Assembly: GCA_050260775.1 (NCBI GenBank)
Contig: JBLNCP010000044.1
Location: 1-64,000, forward strand
DNA length: 64,000 nucleotides
Reading direction: 5' to 3'
DNA from: CALABS01 sp050260775
Lineage (GTDB): Bacteria; Pseudomonadota; Alphaproteobacteria; Rhodospirillales; Magnetospirillaceae
The notes under the pieces were generated by a model. The model had not been told where the DNA came from and did no database searches. It saw nothing but the letters and a program-made list of their open reading frames with translations. This document shows positions 45,756 to 55,800 of this stretch, one piece after another. Each line of letters begins with the position of its first letter. Within the stretch, counting starts at the first letter, position 1. The position numbers and the translations under genes are program-made.

Positions 45756-48433
45756 GCGATTCGAACGACCAGGAGCGCAAGACCCCGCTCAAGCTGTCCC
45801 AGCCGGGCAAGCTTGAGTTGAAGAAGACCGTCGAGACCGGCCAGGTCCGGCAGAGCTTCTCCCACGGGCGATCGAAGGTGGTGACCGTCGAGGTTCGCAA
45901 GAAGCGGACCTTCGCGCCGGGCGCCGGCGGATCCATGCACGAGGTGCGCGACGGCGCCCGTGGCGGTGCCGAGGCCGAATTGGCCGAGGCGATGGCCAAG
46001 GTCGAAGCCCTGCAGCGCGCGGCCTCCGCCCACGACCTCACCCAACACGAGAAGGTGGCTCGCGCCAAGGCGCTGGAAGCCGCCATGAAGGCCGAGGAAG
46101 AGGCGCGTCGCCGCGCCGAGGAAGAGGCCGTCCGCCAGGCGGAAGAGGAAGCCCGCCAGGCCGAGGAAGAGGCGCGCCGCGCCGCCGAGGAGGCCGAGGC
46201 CGCCCGCCTCGCCGCCGAGGAGGCCGCCCGCAAGGCGGCCGAGGCCCCGGCCCCCGAGCCCGAGCCGGCTCCGGCCGTAATCGCCGAGGCGCCCGCCGCC
46301 GCCGCCGCACCGGTCGCTCCAGCCGCTCCGGCCGAGCCGCGTCCCGGTCCGCGCATGACCGCGCCGCCGCCACCGCGCCCGGCCGGCGCCCCCGCCGCGA
46401 CCCCCGGCACCGCCGCCGCTCCCGGCACCGCGGCGCCGCGTCCGCGCACCGTCGCCGAGGAGGACGAGGAGGAGGAGGAGCGCGCCCGCAAGCGTGCCGC
46501 CGCCCACAAGCCCGCTCCGGTCAAGCGCACCGAGCCGCGCCGTCGCACCGGCAAGCTGACCATCACCGCGGCGCTCGACGACGACGACCGCGGCGAGCGC
46601 GGCCGCTCGCTGGCCGCGGTGCGCCGCCAGCGTGAGCGCGAACGTCTGAAGAATCTCCAGAAGGGATCGGAGAAGGTTATCCGCGACGTCATCATCCCCG
46701 AGAGCATTACCGTCCAGGAACTGGCGAACCGCATGGCGGAACGCGGTGGCGACGTCATCAAGACCCTGATGCGCATGGGCGTGATGGCGACCATCAACCA
46801 GTCCATCGACGCCGATACCGCCGAGCTGGTGGTGACCGAGTTCGGTCACAACATGAAGCGCGTGTCCGAGGCCGACGTGCTGGTGGGCCTGGAAGGCGAG
46901 GTCGACACTGCCGACGAGCTGATCGCCCGTCCGCCGGTGGTCACCGTCATGGGCCACGTCGACCACGGCAAGACCTCGCTGCTGGATGCGCTCCGCGCCA
47001 CCGACGTGGTGTCGGGCGAGGCCGGCGGCATCACCCAGCACATCGGCGCCTATCAGGTGACGATGAACTCGGGCGACAAGATCACCTTCATCGACACCCC
47101 CGGCCACGAGGCGTTCACCGCCATGCGTGCCCGCGGCGCCAAGGTCACCGACATCGTGGTGCTGGTGGTGGCCGCCGATGACGGCATCATGCCGCAGACG
47201 GTGGAGGCCATCCGCCACGCCAAGGCGGCGCAGGTGCCGATCATCGTTGCCATCAACAAGATCGACAAGCCCGAGGCCAACCCGCAGAAGGTCCGCCAGG
47301 AGCTGCTGCAGCACGAGCTGGTCACCGAGGAACTGGGCGGCGACATCCTCGCCGTCGAGGTCTCGGCCAAGAAGCGCATGAACCTCGAAAAGCTCGAGGA
47401 AGCCATCCTGCTGCAGTCTGAGATCCTGGACCTCAAGGCCAATCCCGGCCGCGCCGGCTCGGGCGTGGTGGTCGAGGCCAAGATGGAGAAGGGCCGCGGC
47501 CCGGTGGCCACCGTCCTGGTGCAGAAGGGCACCCTCAAGGTCGGCGACGTGTTCGTTGCCGGCGCCGAGTGGGGCCGCGTGCGCGCCCTGGTGGACGACC
47601 ACGGCAACCGCGTCGAGGAAGCCGGCCCGTCGAGCCCGGTCGAGGTGCTGGGCCTGAACGGCGTGCCCGCCGCCGGCGACGACTTCGTGTGCGTCGACGA
47701 CGAGGCCCGCGCCCGCGAGATCGCCGGCTACCGTCAGCGCCAGGACCGCGAGGCCAAGGCCAAGGCGGCCCAGCGCGGCACGCTCGAGCAGATGTTCAGC
47801 GCCATCAAGGCCGGCGAGGCCAAGGAGCTGCCGATCGTCATCAAGGGCGACGTGCAGGGCTCGATCGAGGCCATCAACGGCACGCTCGAGAAGATCGGCA
47901 ACGAGAACGTCAAGGTCCGCATCCTGCACTCCGCGGTCGGCGCCATCAACGAATCCGACGTCACCCTGGCCAAGGCCTCGGGCGGCATCATCATCGGCTT
48001 CAACGTGCGCGCCAACCCGCAGGCCCGCGACATGGCGCGCCGCGACGGCGTCGATATCCGCTACTACTCGATCATCTACGACGTCACCGACGACATGAAG
48101 AAGATGCTCTCGGGCATGCTCGCGCCGACGCTCAAGGAACGCTTCCTGGGCTACGCCGAGATCCGCGAGGTGTTCTCCATCACCAAGGTCGGCAAGGTGG
48201 CGGGCTGCATGGTCACCGAGGGCCAGGTCAAGCGCGGCGCCAAGGTCCGCCTGCTGCGCGACAACGTGGTGATCCACGAGGGCGAGCTCAGCCAGCTCAA
48301 GCGCTTCAAGGACGACGTCAAGGAAGTGCGCGAGGGCTACGAGTGCGGCATGTCGTTCGCCAATTACGACGACATCCGCGCCGGCGACATGATCGAGTGC
48401 TTCGACATCGAGGAGGTGGCGGCCACCCTGTAA
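45752..48433 (+). CDS. infB: Translation initiation factor IF-2
   Basis: GTPase that delivers initiator tRNA to the 30S subunit. The 893-residue protein has a long N-terminal region with a charged Ala/Glu/Arg coiled-coil stretch (about 75-170) and a low-complexity Pro/Ala linker (about 170-245). The G domain follows: GHVDHGKT at 401-408, DTPGHE and NKIDKP. Domains II and IV at the C-terminus include IKGDVQGSIEAI. The ATG at 45752 overlaps the upstream stop. The N-terminal low complexity is usual for alphaproteobacterial IF-2. Confidence 0.97.
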   Translation: MSDSNDQERKTPLKLSQPGKLELKKTVETGQVRQSFSHGRSKVVTVEVRKKRTFAPGAGGSMHEVRDGARGGAEAELAEAMAKVEALQRAASAHDLTQHEKVARAKALEAAMKAEEEARRRAEEEAVRQAEEEARQAEEEARRAAEEAEAARLAAEEAARKAAEAPAPEPEPAPAVIAEAPAAAAAPVAPAAPAEPRPGPRMTAPPPPRPAGAPAATPGTAAAPGTAAPRPRTVAEEDEEEEERARKRAAAHKPAPVKRTEPRRRTGKLTITAALDDDDRGERGRSLAAVRRQRERERLKNLQKGSEKVIRDVIIPESITVQELANRMAERGGDVIKTLMRMGVMATINQSIDADTAELVVTEFGHNMKRVSEADVLVGLEGEVDTADELIARPPVVTVMGHVDHGKTSLLDALRATDVVSGEAGGITQHIGAYQVTMNSGDKITFIDTPGHEAFTAMRARGAKVTDIVVLVVAADDGIMPQTVEAIRHAKAAQVPIIVAINKIDKPEANPQKVRQELLQHELVTEELGGDILAVEVSAKKRMNLEKLEEAILLQSEILDLKANPGRAGSGVVVEAKMEKGRGPVATVLVQKGTLKVGDVFVAGAEWGRVRALVDDHGNRVEEAGPSSPVEVLGLNGVPAAGDDFVCVDDEARAREIAGYRQRQDREAKAKAAQRGTLEQMFSAIKAGEAKELPIVIKGDVQGSIEAINGTLEKIGNENVKVRILHSAVGAINESDVTLAKASGGIIIGFNVRANPQARDMARRDGVDIRYYSIIYDVTDDMKKMLSGMLAPTLKERFLGYAEIREVFSITKVGKVAGCMVTEGQVKRGAKVRLLRDNVVIHEGELSQLKRFKDDVKEVREGYECGMSFANYDDIRAGDMIECFDIEEVAATL

Positions 48434-48461
48434 GGGCGGCCGTCTCCCAAAGGAGCGGACC

Positions 48462-48902
48462 ATGTCGAGGGGAGTCAAGCCGCCGTCCCAGCGTCAGCTG
48501 CGGGTGGGCGAGGAACTTCGCCATATCATCGCGGCGGTGATCGAGCGCGGCGATTTCCGCGACCCGGATCTCGCCGGCCGCGCCATCACCGTGACCGAGG
48601 TGCGCGTCAGCCCCGATCTGAGGAACGCCACCGTGTTCGTCATGCCGCTGGGCGGCGGCGACGTCGCCGGGGTGCTCTCCGGGCTGAAGCGGGCGCGCGC
48701 CTATCTCCGCCACGAGCTCGCCCGCAGCGTCGACCTGCGCACCGTCCCCGACCTGCGCTTCGAGGCCGACACCAGCTTCGACGAGGCCAGCCGCATCGAC
48801 GCCCTGCTGCGCAGCCCCGAGGTCCGCCGCGACATCCAGCCCCATGCCGATGAGGAACGCGGCGACGTGGACGCTGCCGAGGGGACGGATGACGGGGAGT
48901 GA
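48462..48902 (+). CDS. rbfA: 30S ribosome-binding factor RbfA
   Basis: A 146-residue KH-fold factor for late 16S rRNA processing and cold adaptation. It shows VGEELRHIIAAVIERGDFRDP, TVTEVRVSPDLRNATVFVMP and LRTVPDLRFEADTSFDEASRI, all typical. AAAGGAG lies nine bases before the ATG. It follows infB by 28 bases. Confidence 0.95.
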   Translation: MSRGVKPPSQRQLRVGEELRHIIAAVIERGDFRDPDLAGRAITVTEVRVSPDLRNATVFVMPLGGGDVAGVLSGLKRARAYLRHELARSVDLRTVPDLRFEADTSFDEASRIDALLRSPEVRRDIQPHADEERGDVDAAEGTDDGE

Positions 48903-48910
48903 TCTCCACG

Positions 48911-48999
48911 TGTCATCCCGAGCGGATGCGAGGGACCGCGTACGGCGACACGGTCGGATGGGCATGAGGTCCCTCCTCCCGATGGTCGTCGGGATGACT
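48911..48999. repeat. GTCATCCCG-family intergenic repeat, copy 4
   Basis: GTCATCCCG (48912-48920) and CGGGATGAC (48990-48998) are perfect nine-base ends. The left side reads GAGCGGATGCGAGGGACCGCG and the right GGTCCCTCCTCCCGATGGTCGT. It fills the rbfA-truB gap within an operon. Confidence 0.85.
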
Positions 49000-49012
49000 G
49001 GCTTTCTTGACC

Positions 49013-49978
49013 ATGGCCCGTAAGCGCAAGGGCGACCAGGTCGATGGCTGGATCGCCGTCGACAAGCCGGTCGGCCTGACCTCGACCCAGGTGGTCGCCA
49101 TCGTGCGGCGCGCCTTCAATGCCGCCAAGGCCGGCCACGGCGGCACCCTCGACCCCCTGGCCACCGGCATCCTGCCCGTGGCGCTGGGCGAGGCGACCAA
49201 GACCGTTCCCTACGTGATGGACGGCTCCAAGACCTATCGCTGGCGGGTGCGCTGGGGCGAGCAGCGCTCGACCGACGACCTCGAGGGCGAGGTGGTGGCG
49301 ACCTCGGACGTGCGGCCGAGCCGCGAGCAGATCGAGGCGGTGCTGCCGCGCTTCACCGGCGCGATCGAGCAGGTGCCCCCCGCCTTTTCGGCGATCAAGG
49401 TGGACGGCGAGCGCGCCTACGACCTCGCGCGGGCCGGCGAGGCGGTGGCGCTCAAGTCGCGCGTCGTCCAGATCGAGCGCCAGACCCTGCTCGACATGCC
49501 CGATTCCGACCATGCCGATTTCGAGACCCGGGCCGGCAAGGGCACCTACATCCGCTCGCTGGCGCGCGACATCGCGCTGGCGCTGGGCACCGTCGGATCG
49601 ATCGCCCTGCTGCGGCGGACCGCCTGCGGCCCCTTCAATGAACAAAATGCGATTTCCCTGGATATGTTGCGAGAGGTCGGGCATAGTCCGCCCCCTCGGA
49701 CCTATCTGCTTCCGGTTGAGACCGCGCTGGACGACATCCCGGCACTGGCCCTGACGGAAGCGGAGGCCCGGCGCCTCCAAAGCGGGCAGCAATTGTCGCT
49801 CTTGCGGCTTTCTGCCCGCTTTCCGCAAGTCCCGTTTACCCAGGACATGGTCCTGCGGGCGATGGACGGCCGGCGGCTGGTGGCGTTGGTACGCGTCGAC
49901 GGCGGCGAGATCCGCCCCGTGCGCGTCATGAATCTCAAACACCCTGACATGGAGAAAACCGATGTCGATCACCGCTGA
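49013..49978 (+). CDS. truB: tRNA pseudouridine synthase B
   Basis: Makes pseudouridine 55 in the T-loop of tRNAs. The 321-residue protein has GWIAVDKPVGLTSTQVV, the catalytic-aspartate motif GHGGTLDPLATGILPVALGE, SKTYRWRVRWG and GTYIRSLARDIA. The ATG at 49013 is preferred over a TTG two codons upstream. The 3' end overlaps rpsO by 17 bases. Confidence 0.96.
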   Translation: MARKRKGDQVDGWIAVDKPVGLTSTQVVAIVRRAFNAAKAGHGGTLDPLATGILPVALGEATKTVPYVMDGSKTYRWRVRWGEQRSTDDLEGEVVATSDVRPSREQIEAVLPRFTGAIEQVPPAFSAIKVDGERAYDLARAGEAVALKSRVVQIERQTLLDMPDSDHADFETRAGKGTYIRSLARDIALALGTVGSIALLRRTACGPFNEQNAISLDMLREVGHSPPPRTYLLPVETALDDIPALALTEAEARRLQSGQQLSLLRLSARFPQVPFTQDMVLRAMDGRRLVALVRVDGGEIRPVRVMNLKHPDMEKTDVDHR

Positions 49979-50231
49979 GCGCAAGCAGGAACTCGTCAAG
50001 GAATATGCCACCCACGAAGGCGACACCGGTTCGCCGGAGGTCCAGGTGGCCATTCTGTCCGAGCGCATCCGCAACCTGACCGAGCACATGAAGGCCCACT
50101 CGAAGGACTTCCATTCGCGCCGTGGCCTGCTGGTCATGGTCGGCCAGCGCCGCGCCATGCTGGAATACCTCAAGAAGACCAATGTCGGCCGTTACGAGTC
50201 GTTGATCGGCCGCCTGGGTCTGCGCAAGTAA
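49962..50231 (+). CDS. rpsO: 30S ribosomal protein S15
   Basis: An 89-residue primary 16S-binding protein. It matches S15 throughout: HEGDTGSPEVQVAILSERI, HSKDFHSRRGLLVMVGQRR and YLKKTNVGRYESLIGRLGLR. The ATG lies inside the end of truB in another frame, so translation is likely coupled. It precedes pnp, the classic rpsO-pnp arrangement. Confidence 0.98.
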   Translation: MSITAERKQELVKEYATHEGDTGSPEVQVAILSERIRNLTEHMKAHSKDFHSRRGLLVMVGQRRAMLEYLKKTNVGRYESLIGRLGLRK

Positions 50232-50283
50232 AGCCCATCCGGGCGCGTCGACGGCAGGGCGTCGCGTCGAACCGATAGGCGGC

Positions 50284-50310
50284 CCGCGTAGGGGATGGTC
50301 CCCTGCGCGG
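50284..50310 (+). promoter_or_regulatory. pnp leader hairpin
   Basis: A 12-base stem (CCGCGTAGGGGA with TCCCCTGCGCGG, one G-U pair) lies in the 159-base rpsO-pnp gap. In enterobacteria a stem-loop here is cut by RNase III and allows PNPase to repress its own synthesis. The same role is plausible but unproven here. No T-run follows. Confidence 0.6.
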
Positions 50311-50390
50311 CTAGCCGCATTTCTACACCGTGATGACGCCCGGACCGTCCGCAATCCGGCGGCGGTCCGAAGGGAAAGGAAGAGAATTCT

Positions 50391-52562
50391 ATGTCGATGT
50401 TCAACGTCACCCGCAAGGAAATCATGTGGGGCGGCCGCAAGCTGGTCCTGGAGACCGGCAAGATTGCCCGCCAGGCCGATGGTGCCGTCCTTGCTACCTA
50501 TGGCGACACCTCCGTGCTGTGCACCGTGGTCGCCCTGAAGTCCGCCAAGCCCGGCGTCGACTTCTTCCCGCTGACCGTTCACTACCAGGAGAAGGCCTTC
50601 GCCGCGGGCAAGATCCCCGGCGGCTTCTTCAAGCGTGAAGGCCGTCCGAGCGAGAAGGAGACCCTGGTCTCCCGCCTGATCGACCGTCCGATCCGTCCGC
50701 TGTTCGTCGATGGCTTCCGCAACGAGACCCAGGTCATCTGCACCGTGCTGTCGCACGACCTGGAGAATGATCCCGACATCGTCGCCATGGTCGGCGCCTC
50801 CGCCGCGCTCACCATCTCCGGCGTGCCCTTCATGGGCCCGGTCGGCGCCGCCCGCGTCGCCTACATCGACGGCAAGTACGTCCTGAACCCGACCGCCGCC
50901 GAGCTTGCCCAGAGCAACCTCGAGCTGGTCGTCGCCGGCACCACCGAGGGCGTGCTGATGGTCGAATCGGAAGCCAAGGAGCTGTCCGAAGAGGTCATGC
51001 TGGGCGCCGTGATGTTCGGCCACAAGGAATTCCAGCCGGTCATCCAGGCCATCATCGAGATGGCCGAGGCCTGCGCCAAGGAGCCGTGGGACCTGGCCCC
51101 GCCGGCCCCCGAGGCGGCCATCGTGCGCAAGAAGTTCGAGGACGCCGGCATCGTCTCCGAGCTGGCCGAGGCCTACAAGATCGTCAAGAAGCAGGACCGC
51201 TACGCCGCGGTCGGCGCGGTCAAGCAGAAGGCCGTCGGCCTGATCGAGGCCGATGCCGAGCTGGCTGTTGCTCCCGGCATCCTCAAGGACCTGGAGTCCG
51301 AGGTGGTGCGCGGCAACATCCTGAACACCGGCGTGCGCATCGACGGCCGCGACACCAAGACCGTTCGCAAGATCGAGGTCGAGGTCGGCGTGCTGCCCCG
51401 CGCCCACGGTTCCGCCCTGTTCACCCGCGGCGAGACCCAGGCCCTGGTGGTCGCCACCCTGGGCACCGGTCAGGACGAGCAGATCATCGACGCGCTCGCT
51501 GGCGAGTACCGCGAGAACTTCATGCTGCACTACAACTTCCCGCCCTATTCGGTCGGTGAAGCCGGCCGCATGGGCAGCCCGGGCCGCCGCGAGATCGGCC
51601 ACGGCAAGCTGGCGTGGCGCGCGGTGCATCCCTGCCTGCCCACCAAGGAGGCCTTCCCCTACACCATCCGCGTGGTCAGCGAGATCACTGAGTCCAACGG
51701 TTCGTCCTCCATGGCGACCGTCTGCGGCTCGTCGCTCGCCATGATGGATGCCGGCGTGCCCATGCCCCGTCCGGTGGCCGGCATCGCCATGGGCCTGATC
51801 AAGGAAGGCGACAAGTTCGCGGTGCTCACCGACATCCTGGGCGACGAGGATCACCTCGGCGACATGGACTTCAAGGTGGCCGGCACCAAGGATGGCGTCA
51901 CCGCCCTGCAGATGGACATCAAGATCACCTCGATCACCGAGGAGATCATGAAGATCGCCCTGGCCCAGGCCAAGGACGGCCGCATCCACATCCTCGGCGA
52001 AATGGCCAAGGGTCTGGACACCGCCCGCTCCGAGGTGTCGGGCAACGCTCCGCGCATCACCACCTTCAACATCCCGAAGGACAAGATCCGCGAAGTCATC
52101 GGCACCGGCGGCAAGGTCATCCGCGAGATCTGCGAGACCACCGGCGCCAAGATCGACATCGAGGACGACGGCACCATCAAGGTCGCCTCGTCCGACTCGG
52201 ACGCCGCCCAGCGCGCCATCGACTGGATCCGCGGCATCGTTGCCGAGCCCGAGATCGGCGTGGTCTACAACGGCAAGGTCGTGAAGGTCGTCGACTTCGG
52301 CGCCTTCGTGAACTTCCTGGGGTCGCGCGACGGCCTGGTCCATATCTCCGAGCTGTCGCGTGAGCGCGTCGCCAAGGTGGCCGACCTCCTCAAGGTCGGC
52401 GACCAGGTCAAGGTCAAGGTCCTCGGCTTCGACGACCGCGGCAAGGTGAAGCTCTCCATGCGTTGCGTCGACCAGGCCACCGGTGAGGACATCACCTCCC
52501 AGGTCGAGGCCGAGAAGGCCGAGCGCAAGGATCGCCGCAAGAAGGAAGAGACCGAGGCGTAA
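50391..52562 (+). CDS. pnp: Polyribonucleotide nucleotidyltransferase (PNPase)
   Basis: Phosphorolytic 3'-to-5' exoribonuclease of the degradosome. The 723-residue protein has two RNase PH-like domains (GGRKLVLETGKIARQADGAV at the start, and NFPPYSVGEAGRMG plus RREIGHGKLAWRA in the second), a KH domain (IREVIGTGGKVIREI) and a C-terminal S1 domain (VVDFGAFVNFLGSRDGLVHI). Length is normal. An AAGGAAG precedes the ATG. Confidence 0.98.
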   Translation: MSMFNVTRKEIMWGGRKLVLETGKIARQADGAVLATYGDTSVLCTVVALKSAKPGVDFFPLTVHYQEKAFAAGKIPGGFFKREGRPSEKETLVSRLIDRPIRPLFVDGFRNETQVICTVLSHDLENDPDIVAMVGASAALTISGVPFMGPVGAARVAYIDGKYVLNPTAAELAQSNLELVVAGTTEGVLMVESEAKELSEEVMLGAVMFGHKEFQPVIQAIIEMAEACAKEPWDLAPPAPEAAIVRKKFEDAGIVSELAEAYKIVKKQDRYAAVGAVKQKAVGLIEADAELAVAPGILKDLESEVVRGNILNTGVRIDGRDTKTVRKIEVEVGVLPRAHGSALFTRGETQALVVATLGTGQDEQIIDALAGEYRENFMLHYNFPPYSVGEAGRMGSPGRREIGHGKLAWRAVHPCLPTKEAFPYTIRVVSEITESNGSSSMATVCGSSLAMMDAGVPMPRPVAGIAMGLIKEGDKFAVLTDILGDEDHLGDMDFKVAGTKDGVTALQMDIKITSITEEIMKIALAQAKDGRIHILGEMAKGLDTARSEVSGNAPRITTFNIPKDKIREVIGTGGKVIREICETTGAKIDIEDDGTIKVASSDSDAAQRAIDWIRGIVAEPEIGVVYNGKVVKVVDFGAFVNFLGSRDGLVHISELSRERVAKVADLLKVGDQVKVKVLGFDDRGKVKLSMRCVDQATGEDITSQVEAEKAERKDRRKKEETEA

Positions 52563-52577
52563 GCCTTCCTCTCCTCG

Positions 52578-52636
52578 CCATTACCGGGCTTGCCCCGGCA
52601 ATCCATGGCCCCCCGGGTCAGGCCCGGGGGTGACGG
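52578..52636. repeat. Palindromic repeat after pnp (ATTACCGGG type)
   Basis: Two consecutive hairpins, CCGGG/CCCGG within ATTACCGGGCTTG and CCCCCGGG/CCCGGGGG, match a dispersed palindromic type often seen in alphaproteobacterial intergenic DNA. It differs from the GTCATCCCG family. Only one copy is seen in this window. Confidence 0.55.
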
Positions 52637-52654
52637 GATGAGGCGGTAGTTGGA

Positions 52655-52690
52655 AACGCGGGTCCCGCACGGGGCCCGCGTTTTCGTTTT
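52655..52690 (+). terminator. Intrinsic terminator of the pnp operon
   Basis: AACGCGGG plus CCC (52655-52666) pairs with GGG plus CCCGCGTT (52671-52682), followed by TTTTCGTTTT. It lies 90 bases after the pnp stop and ends the rimP-pnp cluster. Confidence 0.88.
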
Positions 52691-52702
52691 CCCGCTTGGG
52701 AC

Positions 52703-52742
52703 TGTCATCCCGAGCGGATGCGAGGGATCTCGTCGGATGACG
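52703..52742. repeat. GTCATCCCG-family intergenic repeat, copy 5 (short form)
   Basis: GTCATCC (52704-52710) and GGATGAC (52735-52741) flank CGAGCGGATGCGAGGGATCT. It is about half the length of the other copies and appears to have lost its middle. Confidence 0.8.
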
Positions 52743-52747
52743 ACTCA

Positions 52748-52802
52748 CGTCCGTGATCCCGGGTCGCGCTACGCTTGCCCGGATCACGGACGGAGTTTTC
52801 GT
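52748..52802 (+). terminator. Long palindrome upstream of addA, with terminator-like tail
   Basis: Perfect 12-base arms CGTCCGTGATCC (52748-52759) and GGATCACGGACG (52781-52792) are followed by GAGTTTTCGTTTT. It may be a second terminator behind pnp, or a repeat element. It ends 40 bases before the addA start, leaving little room for an addA promoter downstream of it. Confidence 0.55.
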
Positions 52803-52839
52803 TTTGGCAGGTGCGCCGGCTGCCCGCATACTCGGGCCC

Positions 52840-55800
52840 ATGACCGCCCTCGCCCCATCCACTCTCCTTGACCAGGCCTCCGACCGGCAGCGTCAGGCTG
52901 CCGATCCGGTCGCGTCGGTGTGGGTGGCGGCCAGTGCCGGCACCGGCAAGACCAAGGTGCTGACCGACCGCGTGCTGGCTTTGCTGCTGGCCGGCACGCC
53001 GCCGCACAAGCTCCTGTGCCTGACCTTCACCAAGGCGGCGGCCGCCGAGATGTCCAACCGCATCGCCGCCCGGCTTGCCGGCTGGGCCACCGCGCCCGAC
53101 GAGGCGCTGGCCAAGGATCTCGGGCGCCTGCTGGGGGTCGCGCCCGATGCCGCGACCCTGGTGGGGGCGCGGCGGCTGTTCGCCCGGGTGCTCGACGTGC
53201 CCGGCGGCATGCGCATCGAAACCATCCATGCCTTCTGCCAGTCGCTGCTGCGCCGGTTCCCGCTCGAGGCCGGGCTGGCGCCCCACTTCCAGGTCATGGA
53301 CGACCGCGACGCCGGCGAACTGCTGGAGCAGGCCAAGGAAGAGGTGCTGGTGCGCGCCCGCGAGCAGGCCGACCCGGCGCTTGCCCTGGCGTTGTCCACG
53401 GTCAGCGGGCTGGTGCACGAGACCGCGTTCCCCGAGCTGATGGCCGATCTCGCCCGCGACCGTGGCCGCCTCGCCCGTCTGCTCAAGCGTGAGGACGGCT
53501 GCGAGGGCGCCATCCGGGCGGCGCGGGACCGCCTGGGCCTTGCCCCCGGCGACACCGCGGAGGGAATCCTCGCCGCCGCCTGTGCCGACGATGCCTTCGA
53601 CGTGGCCGGCTGCCGCGCCGCCATGACCGCGCTGTCCTCGGGGTCCGCCGCCGAGGCCGCCCGCGCCGCCAAGATGGCCGCCTGGCTGGCCGATCCCGCC
53701 GGCCGTGCCGCTTCCTTCGCCGAATGGCGCTCGGTGTTCCTCACCAACGAAGGCACGGTGCGCGCCAAGCTGTGCACCAAGACGGTGGCCGCCGCCTTCC
53801 CCATGGCGGAGGCGACGCTGTCGGACGAGGCCGAGCGCCTGCTGCGCGTCGTCGACCGACTCAAGGCGGCCAGGGTGGCGGAAGCGACGGCGGCCCTGCT
53901 GACGCTGGGGCACGCCCTGCTCGCCGCCTATGAGGCGCGCAAGGCGGCCCGCGCCCTGATGGACTACGACGACCTCATCCTGGCGGCGCGCGCCCTGCTG
54001 GCGCGGGAGGGGGTGGCGCCGTGGGTGCTGTTCAAGCTCGACGGCGGCATCGACCACGTGCTGATCGACGAGGCGCAGGACACCAATCCCGACCAATGGG
54101 CGGTGGTGGCGGCGCTGACCGAGGAATTCTTCGCCGGACGCGGCGCCCGCGAGACGGTGCGCACCGTCTTCGCGGTGGGCGACGCCAAGCAATCCATCTA
54201 TTCGTTCCAGCGCGCCGATCCGCGCGCCTTCGAGGAGATGCGCCGCCTGTTCGCCCGCCATGTCCCCGATGCCGGCCAGCTGTGGCGCGAGGTGGCGCTC
54301 AACCTGTCGTTCCGCTCGACCCAGGCGGTGCTGGACGCGGTCAACGCGGTCTTCGCCCCCGGCGGCCCTGCCCGCGACGGCGTGGCGGCCGCCGACCAGG
54401 ACATCATCCATCTCGCCAGCCGCCAGGGCCATGCCGGGCTGGTGGAAGTGTGGCCGCCGGTCGAGCCGCGGGCGGTGGACGATCCCGACCCGTGGAAACC
54501 CCCCGTCGAGCGCATCCGGGGCGATTCGCCCCGGACCCGCCTGGCCGGGCTGATCGCGCGCCGGATCAAGGCGATGGTCGGCCACGAATTGCTCGCCGCC
54601 CAGGGCCGCCCGGTGCGGGCCGGCGACGTCCTGGTGCTGGTGCGCCGGCGCGGCGGCTTCGTCGAGGACCTCGTGCGCGCCCTGAAGAGCCTGGACGTCC
54701 CGGTGGCCGGCGCCGATCGCATGGTGCTGGCCGAGCAGATGGCCGTCATGGACCTAATGGCGCTGGGCCGGGTGCTGCTGCTGCCCGAGGACGACCTCAC
54801 GCTCGCCACCGTGCTCAAGGGCCCGCTGGTCGGCCTTTGCGAGGACCAGCTGTTCCGCCTGGCGTGGGACCGTGGCCAGGCCAGCCTGTGGGAGACGCTG
54901 CGGGCGCGCCTCGGCCTGGACCCCGACTTCGAACGGGCGTGGCTGTTCCTGTCCGACCTGCTGGCGGTGGCCGACCGCCTGTCGCCGCACGGGCTGTTCG
55001 CCCGCATCCTGGGGCCGCTGGGCGGCAAGCGCCGCCTGCTCGCCCGCCTCGGCGCCGACGCCGAGGATCCCATCGACGAGTTCGTCAGCCTGACCCTGGC
55101 CTACGAGCGGTCGCATGCGCCCTCGCTGCAGGGCTTCCTGCATTGGCTGGAGGCCGGCGCGGTCGAGATCAAGCGCGACCTCGACCAGGGCGGCCGCGAT
55201 GCGGTGCGCATCATGACGGTGCACGGCTCGAAGGGATTGCAGGCGCCGATCGTGTTCCTGCCGGACACCCTGCAGGTGCCGACCCGCGGCGACCGGCTGC
55301 TGTGGCTGGGCGAACCGGAGGACGAGGTGCTGCTGTGGCCCCCCGGCGCCGAGGCCAACGATGCCGTCTGCCAGGCCGGCCGCGACGCCCAGAAGCTGGC
55401 GCGCGAGCGCGAGATGCGCCGCCTGCTCTACGTCGCCATGACGCGCGCCGAGGATCGCCTGGTGGTGTGCGGCTGGCAGACGCGCAAGGCCCCCCCCGAC
55501 GGCTGCTGGTACAATCTGGTGCGCTGGGCGCTGGCCCCCATCGCCGGGGAGGTGGAGGATTCCTTCCTGGCCGCCGCGGATGAAACCGCCGGCGCCAAGG
55601 TGCTGCGCCTGGCCTGCCCCCAGACGGCCGTCGTGGAGGAAGAGCCGGCCAGGGAGGGCCTGCCGCCGCCGGCGCCGCTGCCCGAATGGGTGCTGCGGGC
55701 GCCGCCCGGCGAGCCGATCCCGCCCAGGCCGCTGGCGCCGTCCCGTCCCGACGGCGAGGAGCCGCCGGTGCGTTCGCCGCTGGGGCCGGGCGACGACGGC

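Noticed and set aside
45284..48478. A 1064-codon minus-strand open frame opposite infB
   Set aside because: Antisense of a conserved GTPase gene, with low-complexity composition.
52753..52839. A 29-codon N-terminal extension of addA from a GTG
   Set aside because: The extension is made of palindromic repeat DNA; conserved AddA sequence starts after ATG 52840.
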